Shown one piece after another: positions 25,791-33,271 of a stretch of 47,348 bases of DNA. The translations under genes were made by a program, and so were the position numbers. Position 1 is the stretch's first letter. Every line of letters starts with the position of its first letter. The notes under the pieces were generated by a model that saw only the letters and a program-made list of their open reading frames with translations, did no database searches and was not told the origin of the DNA. This DNA is from a virus. The stretch covers positions 1 through 47,348 of the IMG/VR virus record IMGVR_UViG_3300025133_000190; one strand, given 5' to 3'.

Positions 25791-27374
25791 TTATACTCTC
25801 CATCCTGGGATGTCCCCCATATCTGAGGCCGTTAGTTTCTTGAGCGCCATCTCTTCCGCGTGGAAGTCCAAGCCGCCCGGCATAAGAATCTTGCCTGAGG
25901 CGTAGTTCCGTTTTACGGTTTGATTGGCGAAATAGCGGTCGCCTTTATGCATCATGCCAGTGATGTAGGATAATGCGTCAATTAAGTCTTTTCGTTTTGC
26001 GCGTGGGTAGTGTACTAGTTGTTCCTCAAGGGTGTCATTCAAGGGGTGGTCTCTGAGGTGCCAGATCTTTCCCTGATTGTACATGGGGACGAGGGCGGCG
26101 GATATGCGAGCGTCTTTGCCGTGTTGCGTGGAGCCTTTTGGTATGTACTGAGAAGGTCCACCCTTCGCAGCCAGAGAGACAAATTCGATTCCCAGTCCTC
26201 GTTCAAGTATTGCAGATTTCCACGGGTGCTCGATGTACTCGCCACTGCCGGCTACCTCCACGCCTATCACTTTCGCGCCAATCCTCTGGCACATGTTAAG
26301 CCCTTCGTCTATCTGTTCGTGTACGTGGAGGCGGGAGCATACCATGTCTATGATAAAGGCTTCGCCGTTCAGCATGTCTAAGCCGACGCCCACAATGGCG
26401 GTGTCACACGCGCTTTGCGTGACAGTCTTAGCAGGGTCCACCAGCACGAAGTATTCAAGGAAGCGGTCTTTGAGCATGTTAGGAGTGTAGTATTTGAAGA
26501 GCGAGGAGCGGAATGGAGCGCCTTCAGGAGACATGCAAATGTTGCGGTACTCACGGAAGAAGACGTCCATCAGGCCTTGCGCGCGATAGCGGTTAGCCAT
26601 ATCCCTCACCTCGGCGGAGGTCTGCTGCTCAGGCCAGTTAGACTCGTACTCATCATCGCACAGCTCCAAGTGTATGGAGTGCCAGTGAGGGTCTTCTAAT
26701 AGGCGCATCAACAGGGAGTCTTCATGGAGGACAGTACCGATTACAATGATACGCCACTTCTTGGAGTTCCGGTCAATACTGCCCATGATGTCGGAGTAGA
26801 AGCGTTCAATCTTCTTCTGCCGCATTTCCTCACTTAGAACGGACTCGGAGTCCTCGTAGTCATCAATGATGTAGAGGTCCGGCCGCTCATCTTTGTACAG
26901 AAGCCCACGTACCTGCTGTCCGTAGGACGTGGGAATGTACATGCAGCCGTACTTGTCTATCGTGTTCATGACCCACATATCACGACTCCACACGTCGCTT
27001 TGTAGGTTCTTGAAGCCGAGGTCATGCAACCGCCGGTTGTGTTTAAGCTGGTGCTTCAGGTTCTCACTCTGCATCACACTCTGCTTGAAGGAAGCGGATA
27101 CAGGGATAATGAACTTGCTATCCTGGAAGATGGCTCTCTTCGTCGGATAGGCAAGCTGGACCATAGAAGTTTTACCAAAGCCACGCCAGGAGGCTATGAC
27201 AAGAAGTTGGATGCTGTCGTCATCCAGTGCTTGGAACACCTTGTCATGGGAAGGGGAGAATGGAAGGCGAAAGCGGCCAGGGTAGAATACCTTGGCGGCT
27301 ACTTTCGTGCTTGCAGCGCATTGTGCGAGGATTTCGCGCTTTGCGTCGCCTCCTGGCGTGTCTAAGATACTCAC
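25791..27374 (-). CDS. terL: Large terminase subunit
   Basis: A 527-residue DNA-packaging motor. The ATPase domain has Walker A WRGFGKTS (about residues 63-70) and Walker B LYIIDDYED (about 167-175). The nuclease domain has acidic residues D313 (LVDPAKT), E373 (GVEVAG) and D466 (DLIDALSY), the RNase H-like metal site. The start is GTG at 27374 in a GTGA overlap with the upstream gene; its SD is weak, so it is probably translated by coupling. All catalytic residues are present. The small terminase candidate is separated from it by eight genes, an uncommon layout. Confidence 0.95.
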   Translation of the reverse strand: MSILDTPGGDAKREILAQCAASTKVAAKVFYPGRFRLPFSPSHDKVFQALDDDSIQLLVIASWRGFGKTSMVQLAYPTKRAIFQDSKFIIPVSASFKQSVMQSENLKHQLKHNRRLHDLGFKNLQSDVWSRDMWVMNTIDKYGCMYIPTSYGQQVRGLLYKDERPDLYIIDDYEDSESVLSEEMRQKKIERFYSDIMGSIDRNSKKWRIIVIGTVLHEDSLLMRLLEDPHWHSIHLELCDDEYESNWPEQQTSAEVRDMANRYRAQGLMDVFFREYRNICMSPEGAPFRSSLFKYYTPNMLKDRFLEYFVLVDPAKTVTQSACDTAIVGVGLDMLNGEAFIIDMVCSRLHVHEQIDEGLNMCQRIGAKVIGVEVAGSGEYIEHPWKSAILERGLGIEFVSLAAKGGPSQYIPKGSTQHGKDARISAALVPMYNQGKIWHLRDHPLNDTLEEQLVHYPRAKRKDLIDALSYITGMMHKGDRYFANQTVKRNYASGKILMPGGLDFHAEEMALKKLTASDMGDIPGWRV

Positions 27375-27910
27375 GGCATTTGGCCTAGTAGTTTGAAAAA
27401 CCCCGTGTTGGCGGCTCCTCCAGAGTATGTTACATTCATTTCTATCTCACTGACCTTAGCAGTATCACTGCCGCTCGCAGTGTCTTCTGCGGAAATCTCT
27501 ATACCAAAGCCGCTCAAGTTTACAATAGCAGCAGTTATACCTGCGGTAGTAAGTTCAGCTTCTGACCAGGTATAATCTACATCTGTTGGTGACGTCGGCC
27601 AAGTATCGGAGGTGCCTTTACCAGCACCCACTGTAGTCGTGCCGTTAAATAACTTAACTACATCATCTTCGAAGTCATTTCCAGAAGAGCCACTTTTCCG
27701 CACCCTCACGGTAATTTCAGTTATATCGCCTGCTACTGCAAAGCCGAACTGGTCAGCCCTCAGGCTGTCCGTGAAGTCACGAGCAGCAGGAGTACATGTA
27801 GCCTGAGTACCATCCCCGGCGGTGGAAATGTTATCCGGATTCAGCCAGGCTTCATCACCGCCTCCTACACTCTGTCCGCGGCCACATAATGTCAATCCAG
27901 TGCTAGGCAT
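27371..27910 (-). CDS. Beta-rich virion protein, 179 residues
   Basis: A protein rich in Thr, Ser, Gly and Asp with alternating hydrophobic strands (AGITAAIVNLSGFGIEISAE, then VSEIEMNVTYSGG), like single-domain head or fibre proteins of phages. It starts in a TAATG overlap with the 27910 gene and ends in a GTGA overlap with TerL. No known domain is recognised. Confidence 0.6.
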   Translation of the reverse strand: MPSTGLTLCGRGQSVGGGDEAWLNPDNISTAGDGTQATCTPAARDFTDSLRADQFGFAVAGDITEITVRVRKSGSSGNDFEDDVVKLFNGTTTVGAGKGTSDTWPTSPTDVDYTWSEAELTTAGITAAIVNLSGFGIEISAEDTASGSDTAKVSEIEMNVTYSGGAANTGFFKLLGQMP

Positions 27911-28347
27911 TAACGAACTTCCTTAATTATCCATCCCGCACCCTCACGGAAAGCCAGAAAGTTACGAACAATAAACTTCCCAGTACTATTCACATGCGCG
28001 GTGATACGTGCATAGGTGCCATCGTAGTTGATAGAAATCTTCTGATACGTCTCTGGATGCTGTACGCTCAAAGCCGTAGTTATAGCATCCTCATCACGTT
28101 GCGAAACTGCGGTGTCTTCAGAGAGATCAAACTCGTTGTTAATGTACAGGACCTTTTCTGCGCTGCCGCCGAAGTCCTTCACATACACTCGTAAGGATCC
28201 CTCACGAATCACCCGCTTGTAGATATCGTTCCAATAGATGTCTACTATCTTCATCGAGGGGTCACTAGGGTGATCCACCTCTGTTGCCGCCACCGCAAAG
28301 GATAGCTTGTTGTTCATCTTATTAACTGTCTGTGCTAATGTAGCCAT
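27910..28347 (-). CDS. Hypothetical virion-operon protein, 145 residues
   Basis: Start chosen at ATG 28347, where AAGGAAAAT stands upstream; the frame is open further (to 28407) but would overlap the fibre-like gene by 50 bases with no SD. The protein is mixed alpha/beta, ends GAGWIIKEVR, and has no recognised family. The context suggests a structural or assembly role. Confidence 0.6.
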   Translation of the reverse strand: MATLAQTVNKMNNKLSFAVAATEVDHPSDPSMKIVDIYWNDIYKRVIREGSLRVYVKDFGGSAEKVLYINNEFDLSEDTAVSQRDEDAITTALSVQHPETYQKISINYDGTYARITAHVNSTGKFIVRNFLAFREGAGWIIKEVR

Positions 28348-28357
28348 CTTATTTTCC

Positions 28358-29098
28358 TTATGCTTCAGCGACAATGCGCCAGGAAGATGTTGCAGAGTTG
28401 TATACAAAGCCCATGTCTAGACGATCTGTACTAACAGTAGTAGTAGGCAATGAAATAGTTGAATCCTCGAAACTCCCAGCATTCAGAGTGAACAACACTG
28501 CAGTTGTGCCAGTAATAGAGATCCATAAAGTCTGACCTTCTACAGGAGTTCCGGTAACTGCTATATCTGTAATCGTAGCCGTCTGCCCCGTTATTCTGTA
28601 ATAAGCTATAGCATCAGTGTCTATGCTGTACGTAGTAGCGCCAGTAGAGACCGACTCTCCGCCTCTTAGTGTCTCCACCGCTTGAGCACGGGAGAGATCA
28701 GTAGCATCGCCCGTACCTGCTGCCTTATCACGGCCTTTGAATGTAGACTGAGCCATGTGTGCGAGCTTAGCGTTGGTGACTGCTTCATCTGCAATCTTCC
28801 CTTCCGTTACATTGTCATCCAGTATCATAGCAGTCAGGACTTTATCTGTCCCAATTACCGTAGCACCATCACCTGTGGACGTTACGTCACCCGTGTGGTT
28901 AGGGTGCGTGTAAGAGCCGCCGCTAATAGCTACGCCATTCTGAGTAAACCCGCCGTTGCTTTCAACTGGCCCTAGGAAGTTACCGGATTGTACAATCTCC
29001 ACTACAGCTTTAGTAATAGCTGCATATGGATGGTCATCTCTTACTTCTTGATCACGATCATTATAGAACGTACGTGGTCTGAACATATCCTGAGCCAT
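28358..29098 (-). CDS. Fibre-like protein (short stalk with GDVTS and VTNAKLA repeats)
   Basis: A 246-residue protein. The middle contains THPNHTGDVTSTGDGATVI and DEAVTNAKLAHM, segments very common in trimeric tail or head fibres, followed by a beta-rich C-terminal domain with repeated Thr/Val strands that could bind a receptor. The SD is weak and the start is three bases after the previous stop, so coupling is likely. Probably a short fibre or an adapter for one; which structure it attaches to is not visible. Confidence 0.7.
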   Translation of the reverse strand: MAQDMFRPRTFYNDRDQEVRDDHPYAAITKAVVEIVQSGNFLGPVESNGGFTQNGVAISGGSYTHPNHTGDVTSTGDGATVIGTDKVLTAMILDDNVTEGKIADEAVTNAKLAHMAQSTFKGRDKAAGTGDATDLSRAQAVETLRGGESVSTGATTYSIDTDAIAYYRITGQTATITDIAVTGTPVEGQTLWISITGTTAVLFTLNAGSFEDSTISLPTTTVSTDRLDMGFVYNSATSSWRIVAEA

Positions 29099-29101
29099 AG
29101 C

Positions 29102-29428
29102 TTACACCGTCCCGATAGCAATCCAGTTAACAATATGCGTTGCTGTACATGCGTACGTGGAGCCATCCGCAATACGGATAGTTCCCGCCGTAGCATCTGT
29201 AATCACTGCGTCACTCTTCGCATCCACACCGGCGGAAGTCGTGATAGTTACCACGTATGCAGTAATCGCAGTGAGGCCAGTCACAATATCAGTGAGGTCG
29301 GCGGTGTCATCATCGCCATCCATCACATACTGTCCGCCGACTTGCACATTCTCCCGAGTATGGTCCTGTACTTCGTTCAGAGCCTGAACATAGCTGGAGC
29401 GGTTTCCAAGTGCTGTATCTATAGGCAT
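29102..29428 (-). CDS. Small beta-rich virion protein, 108 residues
   Basis: ATG 29428 with AGGAGG nine bases upstream. The N-terminal half is polar (RENVQVGGQYVMDGDDD), the rest alternates Thr/Ala/Ile strands. No family recognised. It belongs to the run of small genes between the putative small terminase and TerL, probably decoration or fibre-related. Confidence 0.6.
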   Translation of the reverse strand: MPIDTALGNRSSYVQALNEVQDHTRENVQVGGQYVMDGDDDTADLTDIVTGLTAITAYVVTITTSAGVDAKSDAVITDATAGTIRIADGSTYACTATHIVNWIAIGTV

Positions 29429-29444
29429 TTGCTTCCTCCTCCCG

Positions 29445-29849
29445 TTATACGGGGATGATTGTAAAGATGAAGGTGCCGGCGGTTACGTTACCGGCGCCTG
29501 TGAGTGCGATTGTGAGAGTCTCGTCTACGAAGAGAAGAGGCTCATTCACAGCTAAGGTGGATAGATCTGCGCCAGCGGTGGTGTGACCTAGGCGCCGGGG
29601 GTACAAGGTTTCGGAAGCATTGACACCGGTCTCAGTCCATGCAATCTGGCCACTGGTGGTACCGTCGATGAGAAGGACGGCGCCATTTGAGTAGTCGTCT
29701 TTCTGGTACTCGATGGAGTGCAGGTAGCCTGTGACGGTCTCAGGGGTGACAGCAGCAACAATGCCGCCAGCGGTACTAGTGCCTGTGACGGATAAGGTGT
29801 AGGGTTCCTTGAGCCTCTCCGTGTATTGGGAGCGTTCTCCGTATTTCAT
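29445..29849 (-). CDS. Small beta-rich virion protein, 134 residues
   Basis: ATG 29849 with GAGGAG upstream. The sequence is rich in Thr, Gly and Ala with strands such as GYLHSIEYQKDDYSNGAVLL and SLTIALTGAG-type ends, typical of phage head-decoration or fibre-base proteins that share this genomic position. No enzymatic motif. Confidence 0.6.
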   Translation of the reverse strand: MKYGERSQYTERLKEPYTLSVTGTSTAGGIVAAVTPETVTGYLHSIEYQKDDYSNGAVLLIDGTTSGQIAWTETGVNASETLYPRRLGHTTAGADLSTLAVNEPLLFVDETLTIALTGAGNVTAGTFIFTIIPV

Positions 29850-29866
29850 GACTTCTCCTCGCGCCG

Positions 29867-30385
29867 TTAGCGCCTAATTAGAGTTATAGTAGCACCAGAA
29901 AGTGTGTCTACTCCGTCATTAAGACTAGTGCCAGCACAGGTAATATAATCAGCACTAGAGCCGAGTACTTCATAAATCCCATCATTATTCGTAGAGCCGC
30001 TAATCTGAATATTGTCTGAAGCGTTTAGCTCAGACTGCACACAGCCTGCTTGATTGATTGTGATAACAGCACTGGCGGTGATGGTAAAGTTAGTAATCCC
30101 GCCCTGCCCAATAGTCCACGAGCGTTGGAATAAGACGCCATTCTGAGAATTGAAGTTACCGAGCTCAGCAACTAATTGAGTAAGTACACTCTGCATACTG
30201 GCTTCACGAGCAGCAATATCTGTCCAGAAAGTGACCCATGAGCCGCCTCGATTATTAAGATGCTGTTTTACCCTCGCTAAAGACTCCATACCGGAACTCA
30301 TAGATACCAGCTGATTCAACTGGTCTTGCAGAGTTTTGATCGCCTTAGTGCGCTCAGAGTGACTGCGTACATCATGATTAGCCAT
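29867..30385 (-). CDS. Hypothetical virion-operon protein, 172 residues
   Basis: Start at ATG 30385, with AAGGAG seven bases upstream; the TTG six codons earlier is part of that SD. The N-terminal half is helical with a possible coiled coil (RTKAIKTLQDQLNQLVSM), and the C-terminal half is beta-rich with a NDGIYEVLGSSADYITC segment, a shape common in phage structural proteins that carry an N-terminal oligomerisation helix. No family is named. Confidence 0.6.
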   Translation of the reverse strand: MANHDVRSHSERTKAIKTLQDQLNQLVSMSSGMESLARVKQHLNNRGGSWVTFWTDIAAREASMQSVLTQLVAELGNFNSQNGVLFQRSWTIGQGGITNFTITASAVITINQAGCVQSELNASDNIQISGSTNNDGIYEVLGSSADYITCAGTSLNDGVDTLSGATITLIRR

Positions 30386-30386
30386 T

Positions 30387-30839
30387 CTAGTCTCCTTCTC
30401 CAATTATGGTGAGAGTGAAAGGGTCACCATCGAGGATGGCTTGGAATCTACTAACCGCCGAACGGGAGTGAAGGATAGCGCGTTGCTTACCGGATACTCC
30501 CCGGCTTAAGCCTAGGAGTATGCAGCCCCGCACATCACTTCTCAAGTCTAGCCCCGTCTCTTCATCACCGGCGGTGTTGCCGGGGTGGATTAGAATGCCG
30601 CCACGACCAGGCACATCTTTGACGAGATACACGCGACCGAAGCGAGAGCTAGAGTAGAGTTCACATTCGTAGGTAGCACAGGGAATGCAGGAGATGTTGC
30701 GTAGGTTCGCTTTCCATGGGAGCTCTAGAGTCTCACAGATGAAGAGACCTTCAGGACTCATTACTGTGAGCTTTCCGAAAGTCCCGTCCATCGTAGAACG
30801 TTCGCGTTCGATGGTTACTTGGATGCCTTCACCCGCCAT
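30387..30839 (-). CDS. DUF5675 family protein
   Basis: A 150-residue protein matching the DUF5675 pattern: an early GxLxV strand (TFGKLTVM), CETLELPWK, an IPCATYEC turn, SSRFGRVYLVKDVPGRGGILIHPGN with the conserved His, and RGCILLGL near the end. Conserved His (IHPGN) and Cys (GCIL) residues suggest an active site, reminiscent of Cys/His enzymes acting on peptidoglycan, but the function of the family is not established. With no other endolysin candidate in the genome it deserves testing as the lysis enzyme. It starts inside the small-terminase gene (11-base overlap) with GAGGAG upstream. Confidence 0.75.
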   Translation of the reverse strand: MAGEGIQVTIERERSTMDGTFGKLTVMSPEGLFICETLELPWKANLRNISCIPCATYECELYSSSRFGRVYLVKDVPGRGGILIHPGNTAGDEETGLDLRSDVRGCILLGLSRGVSGKQRAILHSRSAVSRFQAILDGDPFTLTIIGEGD

Positions 30840-31314
30840 CGGTAGGCTCCTCGGTGGTTATCTCGCATTCTATTGGCTCTTCCCTGTGTATATTTGAAAG
30901 GGCCATAGCGTCTTGCTTTATGGACATGATTTCATCTTCGGTGAGTTCGCCATGCAGGTCAACGTTTACGTTCTTGGTAACCTTGGCGTGACCTGCTCGA
31001 TCTAGTTGGTCCATGCATACTTTGACACGGAGAGGTGTGGGAACTTCTGTCGTACCCTGCGCTATCCCGCCGAGGAAGATTTCACTTGCTTTCGCATTCT
31101 CGTGAAGCTGTTTCTGAACAGTGAGCGCCTCAGTGTCGAGTTGACGTTGCATGTCTTCTAGGACAAGTTGGCCGAAGTCAGAGTTAATGGTGTAAGAGAC
31201 CATAGTAGGCGTCATGCCAGTAGTGTTGGCGATATCTAAAGAAGACATGCCATTCACATGGAGGCGAAGGATTTCCCTATGCGTCGCTTGAAGTTTGCTT
31301 AAGTTATAACCCAT
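30829..31314 (-). CDS. HTH protein, probable small terminase subunit
   Basis: 161 residues from ATG 31314 (SD AAGGA; the frame extends to 31410 through the promoter, so that start is rejected). Residues about 8-45 form a helix-turn-helix (THREILRLHVNGMSSLDIANTTGMTPTMVSYTIN). A helical oligomerisation region (LEDMQRQLDTEALTVQKQL) and an acidic tail with LTEDEIMSIKQ follow. An HTH, then helices, first in the late operon, is the layout of small terminase subunits that select the packaging site. A transcription regulator of the late operon is the alternative, as it is the first gene after the promoter. Confidence 0.6.
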   Translation of the reverse strand: MGYNLSKLQATHREILRLHVNGMSSLDIANTTGMTPTMVSYTINSDFGQLVLEDMQRQLDTEALTVQKQLHENAKASEIFLGGIAQGTTEVPTPLRVKVCMDQLDRAGHAKVTKNVNVDLHGELTEDEIMSIKQDAMALSNIHREEPIECEITTEEPTDGG

Positions 31315-31340
31315 TATAACGTCCTTTCCTACGTATTGTA

Positions 31341-31370
31341 ATTGTACCACAAGGGTGGCGTAGAAGTCAA
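31341..31370 (-). promoter_or_regulatory. Sigma70-type promoter for the late (minus-strand) arm
   Basis: On the minus strand: -35 TTGACT (31370-31365), 18-base spacer, -10 TACAAT (31346-31341), about 27 bases before the ATG at 31314. It is the only good promoter found ahead of the 27-kb virion operon. Confidence 0.65.
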
Positions 31371-31482
31371 TAAGGTAATTCCCGCTATGGAGGGAGTGCA
31401 CCGCCACCACTAAGTGTCAAGGCGTACCGCCGGAGGCGGGCGGCCTCACAGGATATTGTCTAACCCCATAGTATTCACTGTA

Positions 31483-31507
31483 ACTAGGTTCACATAATGA
31501 ACTAAGA
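31483..31507. promoter_or_regulatory. 25-bp dyad element, copy 6 (divergent)
   Basis: Left arm ACTA-GG-TTCAC, centre ATA, right arm ATGAA-CT-AAGA. It is the most diverged copy but keeps spacing and flanks. It lies between the two divergent promoters, the place expected for a shared operator. Confidence 0.45.
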
Positions 31508-31512
31508 AACCA

Positions 31513-31580
31513 TTCCCACTACGTGGGAAACATGGGGAAAGTGCTGCTAGCCGGCCCTTCTGCGAAGGGAACATGGGGGA
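31513..31580 (+). repeat. Two-unit hairpin repeat with 41-bp period
   Basis: Unit 1: arms TTCCCAC (31513-31519) and GTGGGAA (31523-31529) with loop TAC, then ACATGGGG. Unit 2: arms CCCTTC (31555-31560) and GAAGGG (31564-31569) with loop TGC, then AACATGGGG. The loops and the AACATGGGG element are each exactly 41 bases apart. The stems differ in sequence but keep perfect pairing. The design matches the longer array at 32980-33230. Confidence 0.7.
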
Positions 31581-31750
31581 GGCGGCCGTAAGTATGTGCC
31601 CATTTCATAGGCTTCACTGAAGGCGAAAACTGGGTTTTCACGGGTTCTAGAAGACCTCCAACACAAATTCCGTGTCTACATAATATATGACGCGGCAAAA
31701 TTCCCCCCTCCCCCGGTCCATATTGGTACACAAAAAAGTTGTGTTAAGGG

Positions 31751-31780
31751 TTGACACAGGGGGGTGTGTTTTGGTATTAT
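31751..31780 (+). promoter_or_regulatory. Sigma70-type promoter for the early (plus-strand) arm
   Basis: -35 TTGACA (31751-31756), 18-base spacer, -10 TATTAT (31775-31780). The -35 is a perfect consensus. Transcription would start near 31787, leaving a leader of about 170 bases before the gene at 31959. Confidence 0.75.
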
Positions 31781-31821
31781 ACATACGGTGGCGGTGGTGA
31801 TGGGAGGCATGAAGCCTAACA

Positions 31822-31915
31822 CGCGCGCGGTGATAGCGCGCGAACCCTACGCTCTTTGACAGTTGAATGGTTGCATACGCGGTGGATAACGCTACCTCAT
31901 GGAGCGTTGGTATCC
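31822..31915 (+). promoter_or_regulatory. Structured 5' leader of the first early gene
   Basis: Two hairpins are visible in the leader. CGCGCGC (31822-31828) pairs with GCGCGCG (31836-31842) around a 7-base loop. GGATA-ACGCT (31884-31893) pairs with AGCGT (31903-31907) and TATCC (31911-31915), with a small bulge. No T tract follows either. Possible roles are mRNA stability or control of the early message; no known riboswitch family is recognised. Confidence 0.45.
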
Positions 31916-31958
31916 ATATCGGACCACTGTTTGGAGTTAACATTTAAGGGAAAACGTT

Positions 31959-32453
31959 ATGTCACACGGTAAGAGCAAAAATGGTAACGTATTGGCACAC
32001 GTGAGCATCAACACGATGCCCAATGGGAGCAAAGATTGGTCGGACGCGAAGAAGGCTCTTGTGTCTTGTGCGTGCGCCTTCAAAGTCGCCATGGGGCCAA
32101 GTGTGCAAGGCATTGACAACGATTTGTGTGATGCCATCAGTGACTGGGCGGGTGTCAAAATTCAGTCCAAAATGCGCAACTCATTCAGTGCTCCCAAAGG
32201 CGTTAGTGATGCTAACTTAGCCAAAGCATGGAAAGCCCATGTGTTATCTTTCGCTAATCGCACCATTAAGATTGGTGATGCAAAAGGTAAGGTTGTTAAG
32301 GTCGTTGTTGAGACGATTGAAGAAATGGCAACACGGCGGGTTCGTGAGGGTGCAACACCTGAAGAGGTAGCAGCCGAAGTGTTGACCGCCATGCAAAACG
32401 CTATGGCAGCAGCACAGACCGAAGCCGAAGAGTTAGAAGAGTTGACAGAATAG
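31959..32453 (+). CDS. First early gene, hypothetical 164-residue protein
   Basis: SD AGGGA upstream. The N-terminal half has an Ala/Cys/Lys segment (DAKKALVSCACAFKVAMG), and the C-terminal half is helical and ends in a Glu-rich tail (AEELEELTE). No family recognised. Directly behind the strongest promoter and closed by a hairpin, it is likely expressed early and highly, like the host-takeover or DNA-mimic-type proteins that phages place here; that role is inference only. Confidence 0.7.
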   Translation: MSHGKSKNGNVLAHVSINTMPNGSKDWSDAKKALVSCACAFKVAMGPSVQGIDNDLCDAISDWAGVKIQSKMRNSFSAPKGVSDANLAKAWKAHVLSFANRTIKIGDAKGKVVKVVVETIEEMATRRVREGATPEEVAAEVLTAMQNAMAAAQTEAEELEELTE

Positions 32454-32462
32454 TTAACGCAC

Positions 32463-32489
32463 GGGGGCGTGGCAACGTGTCACGCCCCC
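32463..32489 (+). terminator. Hairpin between the first two early genes
   Basis: GGGGGCGTG (32463-32471) and CACGCCCCC (32481-32489) form a perfect 9-bp stem with a 9-base loop, 10 bases after the stop of the 31959 gene. There is no T tract; it may protect the first message or attenuate the next gene. Confidence 0.5.
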
Positions 32490-32522
32490 ACTTCACAACA
32501 ATTCTAACTTAGGGAGCGCAAA

Positions 32523-32912
32523 ATGGTTAACAGTGCTATGGTAGTCCGCCGTGAAGCTAAAAAACTGAGTAATCATCTCAGTAAAGTAATAACTCATCTC
32601 GATGCATGCGGAGTGTTAAGCGATGATGTTAAGTACACGCTAGAGTGCGAGTTGGAGCGTGTGAATGAGATACACGATGATTGTCACTTCGCCCTACGCG
32701 AAGCCCGGTGCGTACTGAATGAGTACACCGCGGTAACAAACGCAGCACGCTTGCTAATGGGCCAGACTTTGGTGAGTCACCCCGATGAGGATGATAACAC
32801 AGAGTTTGTGTTCAAGGCGTCATGCGAGAGACTATGGCGTATGGCGGTGATGGAGGAAAACACCGCCCGCAATGCCTTGTATGAAATACCTTCGCCACGT
32901 AAGTTGGTGTAG
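32523..32912 (+). CDS. Hypothetical 129-residue helical protein
   Basis: SD GGGAG before ATG 32523. The protein is almost entirely helical, with Leu/Glu/Arg heptad-like spacing (LSKVITHLDACGVLSDDV; LECELERVNEIHDD) and five Cys and five His residues without a clear zinc pattern. No family recognised. It is followed by a strong terminator, so it forms a small early operon with the 31959 gene. Confidence 0.65.
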   Translation: MVNSAMVVRREAKKLSNHLSKVITHLDACGVLSDDVKYTLECELERVNEIHDDCHFALREARCVLNEYTAVTNAARLLMGQTLVSHPDEDDNTEFVFKASCERLWRMAVMEENTARNALYEIPSPRKLV

Positions 32913-32932
32913 AATAGCCAAGTGAGAGTGTT

Positions 32933-32964
32933 AGGTCCCCACCACATAGTGGGGACCTTTTTTT
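32933..32964 (+). terminator. Rho-independent terminator
   Basis: AGGTCCCCAC (32933-32942) pairs with GTGGGGACCT (32949-32958), a perfect 10-bp stem with loop CACATA, followed by a run of seven T (32958-32964). It ends the first early transcript. Confidence 0.9.
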
Positions 32965-32979
32965 GTGCCCACACAACAT

Positions 32980-33229
32980 GCTGTGTTAGGTCTAACACAG
33001 CTGCGCTGTGTTATTCAACCATTAGAATAGCTGACTGGGCTGCGCCCAGTCATATTCAACCATGAGAATGCCTCACTACGCTGCGCGTAGTGTATTCAAC
33101 CATGAGAACGTGCAAGTAGGCTGCGCCTACTTGTATTCAACCATGAGAGGCCCTCACTACGCTGCACAACTGGGCTACGCCCAGTTGTATTCAACCATGA
33201 GAGGCCGGGGACTTAGCGCGCGTAGCGCG
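32980..33229 (+). repeat. Tandem hairpin array, period 40-41 bp
   Basis: Five repeats of TATTCAACCATGAGA (starting at 33012, 33053, 33093, 33134, 33188; the first reads ...CCATTAGAA) alternate with perfect hairpins. The left arms are TAACACAGC (32993), GACTGGGC (33033), CACTACGC (33074), CAAGTAGGC (33113) and ACAACTGGGC (33166), all with loop TGC or TAC. A last hairpin CGCGC-GTA-GCGCG is at 33217. Arm sequences differ yet pairing is exact, so structure is conserved. A 14-base copy of the CACTACGC arm (33152-33165) lies unpaired before the fifth hairpin and accounts for its longer spacing (54). An upstream GCTGTGTTA at 32980 can compete for the first arm. No protein is encoded. Confidence 0.8.
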
Positions 33230-33271
33230 ATGGCCCTACGGGCGGCGGTGTTGAGGGAAGTGTTATTGTGT

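Noticed and set aside
31411-31950. Genes on the minus strand (98 and 70 residues) in the control region
   Set aside because: They run through the promoter, hairpins and dyad element and lack SD and protein-like composition.
32980-33229. CRISPR array
   Set aside because: Repeats are regular, but every 'spacer' is a perfect palindrome with the same apex, repeats are only about 15-17 bases, and no cas genes are present.
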